This document shows positions 11,312 through 19,779 of a stretch of DNA of 64,000 nt, in pieces. The stretch covers positions 1 through 64,000 of the forward strand of contig CBFFRQ010000015.1 in NCBI GenBank assembly GCA_965644315.1, given 5' to 3'. Position 1 is the first letter of the stretch, and every line of letters begins with the position of its first letter. The stretch comes from Caecitellus pseudoparvulus (Eukaryota > Bigyra: Bicosoecida). A program made the translations under genes and the position numbers. The notes under the pieces were generated by a model. That model ran no database searches. It worked only from the letters and a program-made list of their open reading frames with translations, and was not told where the DNA came from.

Positions 11312-11917
11312 GCTGCAGGATCTGTGCCCGAAAAAGCTGTATCAGCGTGCACTTCCTGTCACGTAAAGTACACGGCCGTCTCAGTCGTGCACTGCGTTCG
11401 CTGTGCCGTGTGCAGTCAGCTGAAGGAGACCAGTGCAAGTGTGCAGTCTGCCCGGTTGCTCCGTGCAATTTCCGCAACTTCCCACGATGCCCTGCCGCCG
11501 ATCATGTGAAGAACGCAGTGGCAGGAACGGCGCAGGGCGCACAAGGCTTCGCAAGAGATTGGGTTGTTTGGAAATAATGGGAAGGAGGGTCAGGCTGCTG
11601 GCGTGTGCATGGAATGTGCGCCGGGCTGGGCGGGCAGACTTGCCTTGGGCTTGCTGGGAAGGCTGCCCTTCCAGCCGTCGACGACGGCCCAGGACGAGCG
11701 GGCGCGGCGTGAGGAACACACCCGTCGAACAAAAACAACTCCCGGAAGTGCGCACGCTGGTCACGCCAGGCCTCTCCCTTCCCAGCCACGCCACCGTGAC
11801 CACGCTGTGTCGGCTCAGGCCAGCACACCAGCTGCAGCAGTGCACCTTGTTCAGCCACCCAGCTGGGTTGGGCTGCACCGCTGACCCCGCGCCAGCGAGC
11901 ACGCCAGGAAGGCCACC
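11312..11917. promoter_or_regulatory. 606-bp divergent intergenic region
   Basis: This separates the start of the Patched-like gene (minus) from the start of the kinase gene (plus). It is probably a bidirectional promoter with both 5' leaders. Longer open frames here lack similarity or splice support and look like GC-rich background. Confidence 0.5.
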
Positions 11918-13270
11918 ATGGGGTGTTCGGGCAGTAAAGCAGCTGATGGCGCAGTTGTGCGTGCAGTGTGCCGCGGAGGCTGCTGGAGGCACAGCCCGCC
12001 ACCCAACACCCGCCATACCCTCGCTGCCGCGCAGTCCACACGCAACCCTGGGAAGGGCATGCGGTTCGAAGACCACTACGTGCTGCAGGAGGGCGCAGAG
12101 TTAGGCAAGGGGCAGTTCAGCACGGTGAAGCCAGGTGCGTGGCGGGTGTCGCAGGCGCACTGCGGGCGGCTTGCGCCGTGCATGTGCCTGCCACACACTG
12201 CACTTGCCGTGGCGTGCCGCTTGCACAGGGCGCGAGATCGCGACGGGCAAGGAGGTGGCTGTCAAGTGCATCAAGAAGTCGGAGATGACTCAGGAGGACA
12301 TCGAGGCCCTGGACATCGAAAAGGGTGTCATGCGCAAGGTGCGCTGCGCGACACGACGCCGACCCGCCAGCAACCCTGCCCTGATTCCGCAACGCCACGC
12401 TACCGCCTGTGCACGACGGCCACCCCCCGCCTCCTGCAGCTGCAAGGCAACCCCAACCTCATCCAGCTCTTCGCTGACTTCGAGGACCCGCACTACCACT
12501 ACCTCGTCATCGAGCTGGCGCGCGGCGGCGAGCTGTTTCACAAGATCGTGGAGCGGGAGGTGTACACGGAGCAGCAGGCGCGGGACACCGTGCGGGAAAT
12601 CACCAAGGCCATGCAGTACTGCCACCAACACGGCGTCGTGCACCGTGACCTGAAGCCGGAGAACGTCCTGCTGGCAGCGCCAGACGATGAGACCATCAAG
12701 ATTGCGGATTTTGGATTCGCCAAGGAGCTCGGCACGACACCCGACGGCATGCTGCACACTGCCTGCGGCACGCCAGGGTACGTCGCGCCTGAAATTCTGC
12801 GCCAGCAGCCGTACGGGCCCAGTGTGGACATCTGGAGTCTGGGTGTCATTTTCTACATCCTGCTGTGCGGCTACCCGCCCTTCCACTCGGACAAGGGGCA
12901 GGATGACCTCTTCCGCAAGATCAAGCACGCCGCGTACAAGTTTGACTCGCCCGACTGGGACGAGATCAGCGCCGAGGCCAAGGACCTCATCTCCAAGATC
13001 CTCGTGCCCAACCCTGCCCAGCGCTTGACCGCGGACCAGATCCTGCAGCACCCCTGGATGAACGCTGGCACGGTGGGCGGCACGAACCTCTCCCGCGCGC
13101 GACAGAACCTCGTGCGTTTCAATGCCAGGCGCAAGCTGAAGGCCGCACAGAAGGCTGTGCTGACCACCGTGCGCATGCGGCGGCTGCTGGATGGCCTGCG
13201 CTCCGCAGCGGCCAGCAGCGGAAATACCTCGCCAGAGGAGGACGAGGCTGGGGGGAGTGCCCAGGCCTGA
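11918..13270 (+). CDS. Calcium/calmodulin-dependent protein kinase-like Ser/Thr kinase, putatively N-myristoylated
   Basis: Exons 11918-12134, 12229-12338 and 12440-13270 give 385 residues. A further 78-nt in-frame intron (11957-12034, GTGCGT to GCGCAG) is possible, which would give 359 residues. The N-terminus MGCSGSK is a classic N-myristoylation signal with an adjacent Cys for palmitoylation, suggesting membrane anchoring. Kinase motifs appear in order: glycine loop LGKGQFSTV, VAVKCIKK (lysine near residue 84), HRDLKPENVLL (near 177), ADFGFAKE (near 199), CGTPGYVAPEIL and DIWSLGVIFYILLCGYPPF. After the kinase lobe comes NLVRFNARRKLKAAQKAVLT, closely resembling the CaMK1 autoinhibitory/calmodulin-binding helix. 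The enzyme should phosphorylate Ser/Thr in response to Ca2+/calmodulin. Assignment to CaMK group is strong; the exact class is inferred. Confidence 0.92.
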   Translation: MGCSGSKAADGAVVRAVCRGGCWRHSPPPNTRHTLAAAQSTRNPGKGMRFEDHYVLQEGAELGKGQFSTVKPGAWRVSQAHCGRLAPCMCLPHTALAVACRLHRARDRDGQGGGCQVHQEVGDDSGGHRGPGHRKGCHAQGALRDTTPTRQQPCPDSATPRYRLCTTATPRLLQLQGNPNLIQLFADFEDPHYHYLVIELARGGELFHKIVEREVYTEQQARDTVREITKAMQYCHQHGVVHRDLKPENVLLAAPDDETIKIADFGFAKELGTTPDGMLHTACGTPGYVAPEILRQQPYGPSVDIWSLGVIFYILLCGYPPFHSDKGQDDLFRKIKHAAYKFDSPDWDEISAEAKDLISKILVPNPAQRLTADQILQHPWMNAGTVGGTNLSRARQNLVRFNARRKLKAAQKAVLTTVRMRRLLDGLRSAAASSGNTSPEEDEAGGSAQA

Positions 13271-13503
13271 GTGCGTGCCGCGTGTGGCGCCTGCTCTCGT
13301 GTGTTCTGTTCTCGGTGTGCAACGTAAAAACAACAGCTGCGTCGCGCTGAGGGCCGTGGGGTGGTGCAGGGGGGAGGTGTGCCCGCCTATGGTGCGCCTG
13401 CCCAGCACCGGCACAGCCCAATTCAAAATGCGTACACAAACCCAATGCACCGACCTTTCCAGGTGCCTGTTTTGCTGCCTGCGTGACTGCGCTGCGTGTC
13501 GGC

Positions 13504-15638
13504 ATGGCGTATGCAGGAGGCGCCGGCGGCGCCGAGCAGTCAAGCCAGGTGAGGGTGGCAGCTGCCTGCAGCGAACAACACACAGCGAAGCACGCAACGC
13601 ACCTGAGCACGTTTTGCAGGCATATGCACCTGCACCAGGACCACCGCCAGATGCCCAGTCTGGCCCCACTTCCTCGCACAGCCCGCAGTCCAATGCACCA
13701 ACTGTGCGTCCGCAATTCCGCAGGCATGCACAGCAGACTCCCACGCCACTTCCCACGCCCCGCCCGCAGAAAGTGCTGCACGTGAAGGGCCTGGCAGACC
13801 ATATTGGACAGGCAGATGTGGAGACGTACTTTGGGCAGTTCGGGGGTGTGGCGCTGACCATGATGATGCGGCAGCCTGGCACTGTGCTGGTGGAGATGGC
13901 CACACTGGAGCAGGCACAAACCGTCATTAGCTACGGCCAGAGCATGCCCCTGAAGCTGGGCGGGCAGTTGTTGAAAATTGACTTCTCTCGAAGCCAGGCC
14001 ATCAACCGTGCTGCCGCGGCACGCGCTGCCGGCAACGCAGCACCACCGGCAGGTCACCCACCACCCACCTCCTCTCAGCCGCCGCCACCCCACTCGGCAG
14101 CACACATGCCCCCGCACACCATGCCTCCTGCCGGTGGCTCCGCCTATGGCGCAGCAGGAGGCGGCCCCCCTCCCCCCGCCAGCAACGCCATTCTGCACTT
14201 CACCGTGCGAAACGCCGTGCACCCACTCACCGTGCACACGTTGCAGCAGCTGTTTGCACCACACGGGCAGGTCTTGCGCATGGTGATGTTCTACAAGAAC
14301 ACTCTGCAGGGGTTTGTCGAGTTTGCCGACACGCAGGCTGCGGGCGCTGCGAAAGCCGCCCTGTCTGGCCAAGACATCTACGACGGCTGCTGCCACCTGT
14401 CTGTGCAAGAGGCCCGCAACCACGGGCCCCTGAACGTGCGAGGGGCCAACGACCACAACGTGGACTTCACAAACCCCACGCTGGCGCCACAGCCCCTGCG
14501 GGGTCTCGACCCGGAACAGATCGCCGAGTCGGAACGGGCACGGGCGGCTGGTCTGCCGCCACCCTCCTTCCCACCTCCCCCCCGGCACCCCCCCTCAGGG
14601 CCAGCCTATGCCCCCCCCGCACAAGCACCAGGCCATGGCCGACCCGGCCCTGGAGCAGGGGGGTGTGTCGCTCTGCTGTACAACGTCTCTGACGCGTTCA
14701 TGGGTGTGGACAACGTCTTCAACCTCGCCTGCTGCTACGGCAACGTGTCTCGGGTCCGTCGCCTGACGCACAAGTCTGGCATGGTGCTGGTGCAGATGGA
14801 AGACGGCGTGCAGGTGGCAGGGCTCATGAAGTACCTCACAGGCGCAGAGCTGTTCGGGGAGACCCTGCGCGTTGAGGTGAGCAAGTTCCCCCAGATCACC
14901 CCCCCGCCCCAGCTGGAGGATTTCATGACCATCAACGGGCGCAAGACGCGCATCGTGTCGTACCGGGACCTGGCGGGGCAATCCGAGCTGGTGCGTTTCA
15001 AGCGGCCGGAACACTTCGCGAACATCCACGGCCCCCACGCCGTCCTGCACGCCTCCAACATCCCCCACGCCATGTACCCCGTCGACCTGCGGCAACTGCT
15101 GGCAACCACACGGGCGCCGGAGCCCACCCGCATCATGTTCTTCCCCCCCTCCGCCACGGCAGCCATGCGGGGCGGGCGCATGACGGGCCTGCTGCAGTTC
15201 CCCTCTGTCGTCGCTGCGACCGAGGCACTGGCGCTGGCCAACAACGCCCAGCTGGACAGCTGCGTCCTGCGCCTGGCCTTCTCAGACCAGACCATTCGCT
15301 CACCGGGTGCGGGGGACGTGCGCAGCTGTGCGCCGCCGTCGCCGCAGGAGCGCTCTGACTTTGTGCGGATGACAGGGCTGGGGGTGGGGCTGGAGGACCC
15401 GGGTGCGGCGGAGGCGGCCAGCGGGCGGGCGAGTCACCCCCCGCCTGGGGAGTCACCGCGAGGGGGGCGTGACCACGACCAGGGACGCGGGGCGGGAGGG
15501 AGGTACGACCCCCCTCCCGCTCATGCGCCACCCCCCCACATGCCCCCCCCGCCAGGCATGCCCATGCCGCCCGGCATGGGTCACCCTCACCAGCCACCGC
15601 ACAGCCAGTACGAGCCGCCCCCGCCAGGCACGCAGTAG
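13504..15638 (+). CDS. hnRNP L/PTB-type RNA-binding protein with four RRMs
   Basis: Exon 1 is 13504-13548 (MAYAGGAGGAEQSSQ), with donor GTGAGG and acceptor TTTTGCAG; exon 2 is 13620-15638. Total 687 residues. RRMs lie at about residues 66-140, 204-280, 364-445 and 488-565. The third contains NVFNLACCYGNVSRVRRL and the linker has SYRDLAGQSELVRF, both close to the hnRNP L signature (VFNxxCLYGNV; SYKDF...NRF). Low-complexity Pro/Gly/His/Met tails flank the RRMs. hnRNP L/PTB proteins bind CA- or pyrimidine-rich RNA and control splicing and mRNA fate in the nucleus. Frame continues upstream of 13620 inside the intron, but the spliced start is preferred because it gives an ATG and consensus splice sites. 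Confidence 0.9.
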
Positions 15639-15875
15639 TGGACCCCTGCCGGCCACGTGCCTCTTTCAATGCTAAGTTGTCATGTTCGGGCGCCAGCGCC
15701 GCTCACTGGCACGACTCGGAGTGCTATGCCTGCCGTTGCACAATCGAAGGCACGCCGCAATCGCAACATGCCAGGCTTGCGACATTGTGGGTGAATGCAA
15801 TGTAAAGGAGGAGGGCATAGAAGCATGTCTACTTTATTTCCATTGGGCCACTTCCAAGCATGAACGGGCCATACA

Positions 15876-18800
15876 ATGGCGTCCTTTGAGGACATGGCTG
15901 AGCTGGCGTTTCAATGGAACCGAAACGCCAGCTTCGCATCCGGAGGGCCAGAGCTGCACAGCACAGAGCTGCCTGGGGCCCTGCCCACCTCCTTCTGGGA
16001 GGCATGTGGGTTGCATGGTGTGTACACTCCTTCATTCGTGGGCCTGACTCCCCCCCATGATGCAGCACTGCCTAACGGCAGCACAGCTGGGCTCTGGCCA
16101 GCTCACGAAGGTGCAGACCCAGAGGCACAGCTCCTCCTGCGCGCCCTGGAGCAGTCCTCCACCCTGGACGAGTATGCGAGCTTTCTGGACGAGTCACTCG
16201 AGTCGAGGGCCCAAGCACCCACCCCGCCACTGGCAGCCCACGCAACGCCGCTCCCAGCGCACGACGTCAGCTTCGGCCCACAGCCCCTCCCCCTCCCCGT
16301 GCCCTCGCCCAAGCCCGCGGTGCCACCGCGCACCATGCTGCAACGGCACGTTTCTGCCTGGGCACATGCTGCCCGCGGCACTGTTGCCTTGCGCCAGGCG
16401 TCTGCGGCATGGGCGGCTCGCTCGGCACGCCACTGCATTGCGAAGTGGAAGGCGTGGATGGACTCTCAACAGCACGTTCGACACCTGGGATATGTTCTTG
16501 CAGGCCACGTGGCTGCGCGCCGTGCTCTGCTGGCGCTGGAAGGTCTGCAGCGAAACGCTGTCGTTCTTGCAGCGCAGCGGCGCACACGCCAACGCTGTAC
16601 GCGCCGAACCCTCCTCGCGTGGCGCCAGCTTTCGACAGCTCGGAAGCATGCTCGCGCAGTACTTCTTTGCCGGTGTTTTTCCAGTCTGCAGCAGTGGGTT
16701 GCTGAGCAGCGACGAGCTGTGGCTGCACGGTCTGCAATTCTCCGCTGGTCCCGTGCAGCTGGCACAGCCACTGCGCAACGGGATGCACAGGCTGCAAACC
16801 TGCACACAGCACAGTCCTTGCGATGGGCATGCCGGCGCTGGGCCGGGCGTGTGCGCTGTCCGTCCCTCGCTGGAGCTGACAAGCGCCTCGCAGTGGCCGT
16901 GGCGCAGTGGAAGGTTCGGCGGGCACGGGCGGCGCTGCACGCGTGGATTCTCGTCTGTGCCGCGGCAGTGCACCACCGAAGGCAATCCCAGCGCCGGGCG
17001 TTGGATGCTTGGATTCTGGCGTGCGTAGAGGGCAGCTGTGCTCGCGCGCTGGGCACGACAACTGCTGCCACGGCCGCTGCGCGCTGCATGCTTGCAACGT
17101 GGCACAGCGCCGCTCGAAGGCGAGCCCGACTGCGCGCATCGGCAGCAGCTGCCTGGACCCGCAGTGGTCGCAGGCTTGTCTTGAAGCGGGCCTTCCAGGT
17201 GCTGGTTGCAGCGGTTCGCGCCGCTCGAATTGCTCGACGGCGCCGCTGTGTTTCGTGCATCCGCACCTGGCGGTCTGCAACCACCCACAACCGCGCCATC
17301 GCCCGAGGCAGACACGCACTCAAGAATATCATGTGTGCGATCCTCCTGCGGAGGTGGCGGTGTGCCTCGGCCATGGGGTTTGCCCTGCGAAAGCTGCAGA
17401 GCCACAGGCGGGTCCACTGTTTACGAAGCGCGCTGCATGCTCTGAGGCTGACGTGCAAGCAGCGCACGTTCCTCCGAACCGTGCACCGCCAACTGCAGTT
17501 GCGCAGGGCTGTCAGGCGCTGGGCCGTCGCCGCGCCACGCCTCAGCGCCTGCCGGCTGGCGTTGGCGACGTCACGTGCAGCCGTTTCGCAGGCGCGCCTT
17601 CACATCGCCGTGCGTCGTTGGAGGACCGCAACAGCGACCCGCATCGCAATCAAGATGCGAGGTGGGGCCTTGCTCAGTCTGCGCACTCGCAAACTCCGCA
17701 TCGTGTTCCTGGGAGCCTGGAAACGCGCTGCGTTGCAGGAACGCAACGCTGTTCGCCCACTGTTACGCGCACTGCGAACACGGCAGGCCGCACAGTTCCT
17801 GGGCGTCTGGAGCTCGTGGGCCAAGACTCAGCGAAGGCTGCGAGTCTGTGTTAAGCGCATGGCCGCGCGGCGCAGCCAGACCGGAGCCGTGCGCGTGCTC
17901 CGCCTTTGGAAGCGTGTCGCGGCGCGATGTGCCGAGCAGCGGCGAAACCGGGCCACCCTGCAGCTCCTTGCCCGTCGTTTTCGGCTGCGGCGAGCTGTTG
18001 GGGCCTGGGCAGTGCACGTGGCTCGAACCCTGCGCCTGCGGCAAGCGGCAACCACCTTTCGCGGGCGGTTCCGCCCGGCACCCTTCGCGCCCAATCCCGC
18101 CCGGCGACTGTCCTTTGCGTCTAGCACCGGCGACGCCCGGGAAGACTGCGACGCGTGGGAATCTTGGAGCACGTCCTCGCGCTCCATCGACGCGATGGCG
18201 TCCCGCACAGTTCCGCTGTTCGCCGCTGGACACCTGGACGACGACGGTGACACCTGCCTCAGCCCCCTGTCCCTGCCGCTGCCGCTTCGTGGCATACAAG
18301 TGCACCGCCGACGCACAGTGGGCATGCTGCCCAAAGTGTTCCACGCATGGGCGTGCCATGTGCGCGGTACACAGCTTCTGGCTCGCCGGCACATTGCTCT
18401 GCTCGCACGCTTCACCCTGCGCAACTGCTCAGCCTGGCTCCGGCGCTGGCGAATCGCCGCGCTGCGCCTGAGGCGAGCCAGGGCGGTGCTGTGGGCCTGG
18501 AGACTGCATTGCACAGGCGTCCCTTGCCCGCCTCGCCGTGCCCTGGCCGTGTGTGGCCCAGCGCAGGCGCTGGAGTTCTGCGTGCGTTCCGCTGCATTTG
18601 CCGGCGGGCTGGCTGCATTTCGCGCCACAGCACGCAGCAGACGCCTGCGAGCTGCTTACCGCACACTGCAAACGCATGCAGCAGCCATGCGAGCCAGTCG
18701 TGTGCGCCACCAGAACGCAGTGGCGGCGGTTCTGCGCGAACTCCATGCCCGAACTGGCTGGCAACGTGCCCTGCGTGCAGCTGCGCTGAGGCCGCTGCTG

Positions 18801-19328
18801 CTGCGCTGCCTGCAGCGCTGGAGGGGGCAGCTGCGTCAAAGCACACCCGCCCCACGCACGCCCAGCCCTGCAGACTCAGATGCCTCCCCCACACCCTCCC
18901 ACTTCCCCATCCTGCTCGAGGCATGGTCCACACCTCGCAGGCGGCTGGCGCCGAGCGCAGAACAGACGAGGGGTAGCCCCCAGCACACGACGGTGGTGAC
19001 TCCACCACGCCCGGCTCGGGCGGTGCGACCAGCCCACCTCCCTGCCGTGCGGTCGCCATCTTGGTCGGCCTCGCCGGCACAGCGGCCGACACCCCACGTA
19101 GCCTCTCTGACGTTCAGCACCAGCCCCCCCTCGCCACACCAGGCCTCGCCGCTCCTGCAACGGTGGCTGCTCAGTCCTACTAGGCCCAGCCAAGCTGCAG
19201 AGGTGTCTGAGCCGCAGCAGCCTGGGCGGGGTGCGAGCGACCTGTCAGCGCTGGCGAAAGCGTGGGGGATCCGAGGCTACCTCGGCTCGGACTCCACAGG
19301 CGCGGGAGCGGGCACAGAGCCAGAGTAG
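15876..19328 (+). CDS. Sfi1-like Trp/Arg-rich repeat protein, probable centrin binder
   Basis: A single exon of 1150 residues starting MASFEDMAELAFQWNRN. After about 150 residues of acidic/proline-rich leader come many degenerate repeats of about 30-35 residues built around W and hydrophobics with Arg-rich spacers (for example LLAWRQLS, LLRRWRCASA, VLRLWKRVAARC, LRRAVGAWAVHVARTLR). This matches Sfi1 centrin-binding repeats, long single helices that bind centrin at basal bodies and spindle poles. The C-terminus is a disordered Pro/Ser-rich tail. There is no recognised catalytic domain. Its last 52 bases overlap the antisense gene that ends at 19277. Amino-acid composition is strongly Arg/Ala/Trp biased, so long open frames on the opposite strand are shadows. 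Confidence 0.78.
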   Translation: MASFEDMAELAFQWNRNASFASGGPELHSTELPGALPTSFWEACGLHGVYTPSFVGLTPPHDAALPNGSTAGLWPAHEGADPEAQLLLRALEQSSTLDEYASFLDESLESRAQAPTPPLAAHATPLPAHDVSFGPQPLPLPVPSPKPAVPPRTMLQRHVSAWAHAARGTVALRQASAAWAARSARHCIAKWKAWMDSQQHVRHLGYVLAGHVAARRALLALEGLQRNAVVLAAQRRTRQRCTRRTLLAWRQLSTARKHARAVLLCRCFSSLQQWVAEQRRAVAARSAILRWSRAAGTATAQRDAQAANLHTAQSLRWACRRWAGRVRCPSLAGADKRLAVAVAQWKVRRARAALHAWILVCAAAVHHRRQSQRRALDAWILACVEGSCARALGTTTAATAAARCMLATWHSAARRRARLRASAAAAWTRSGRRLVLKRAFQVLVAAVRAARIARRRRCVSCIRTWRSATTHNRAIARGRHALKNIMCAILLRRWRCASAMGFALRKLQSHRRVHCLRSALHALRLTCKQRTFLRTVHRQLQLRRAVRRWAVAAPRLSACRLALATSRAAVSQARLHIAVRRWRTATATRIAIKMRGGALLSLRTRKLRIVFLGAWKRAALQERNAVRPLLRALRTRQAAQFLGVWSSWAKTQRRLRVCVKRMAARRSQTGAVRVLRLWKRVAARCAEQRRNRATLQLLARRFRLRRAVGAWAVHVARTLRLRQAATTFRGRFRPAPFAPNPARRLSFASSTGDAREDCDAWESWSTSSRSIDAMASRTVPLFAAGHLDDDGDTCLSPLSLPLPLRGIQVHRRRTVGMLPKVFHAWACHVRGTQLLARRHIALLARFTLRNCSAWLRRWRIAALRLRRARAVLWAWRLHCTGVPCPPRRALAVCGPAQALEFCVRSAAFAGGLAAFRATARSRRLRAAYRTLQTHAAAMRASRVRHQNAVAAVLRELHARTGWQRALRAAALRPLLLRCLQRWRGQLRQSTPAPRTPSPADSDASPTPSHFPILLEAWSTPRRRLAPSAEQTRGSPQHTTVVTPPRPARAVRPAHLPAVRSPSWSASPAQRPTPHVASLTFSTSPPSPHQASPLLQRWLLSPTRPSQAAEVSEPQQPGRGASDLSALAKAWGIRGYLGSDSTGAGAGTEPE

Positions 19329-19645
19329 GAAGGGCCTGGGGGAGGCAGGTGACCTGAGGCTCGCAGGCGGTCCCGCAGCTTCAGGCGCTCGTCAATGCGG
19401 GAGCTGTTGCGCCACCAAACCTGAAACAAGTGGAAGCCATAAGCGAACGTCATGCACCCGCCCAACCTGTGCAGGCGAGCAGCGCCAGGACGGCAGTGCG
19501 CGGGTGCGTCACACATGTAATACACTTAAGCATGCCAGCCTTGGCCTTGCCTCACATGATGCCCATTTGCCGAGCAGTCGGCATGTCTCGCGTGCGCCAG
19601 TTGCGGAAATTGAACCACAACCCCACCCCACGGCTTACGAGCCGG
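19277..19645 (-). CDS. Small single-pass membrane protein, 5' exon not found
   Basis: Two exons can be joined: 19645-19556 (donor GTGAGG) and 19466-19277 (acceptor CTGCACAG), with matching phase. They read ...GLWFNFRNWRTRDMPTARQM, then GIMLGGCMTFAYGFHLFQ with VWWRNSSRIDERLKLRDRLR, ending in a proline-rich tail. The hydrophobic GIMLGGCMTFAYGFHLF stretch flanked by Arg-rich segments looks like a small mitochondrial inner-membrane subunit, but no family was recognised. The acceptor GTGCCCAG before 19645 implies an upstream exon that I could not place; alternatively translation begins at the Met in RDMPTARQ. The 3' end overlaps the Sfi1-like coding region on the other strand. Confidence 0.6.
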
Positions 19646-19779
19646 CTGGGCACAAATCAGTTTAAGCAAGTAAAGTTCATACCAACGACAGTGCGCAAAG
19701 TAAACGTATCTTTCATTTTGTGCAACAGTGCATTTCAAGCCTGCCCACGCCCAGCACTGGCGAAGCTGCACTGCAAGCC

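Noticed and set aside
13191-13619. N-terminal extension of the hnRNP L-like frame
   Set aside because: The open frame upstream is fortuitous; a spliced start at 13504 with consensus sites and a sensible MAYAGG start fits better.
12290-14588. Minus-strand frames of 489-545 residues
   Set aside because: They lie antisense to the kinase and hnRNP L-like genes, whose conserved motifs fix the coding strand.
16194-17467. Long minus-strand frames opposite the Sfi1-like gene
   Set aside because: They are antisense shadows produced by the Arg/Ala/Trp-rich composition; no start context, splice sites or domain.
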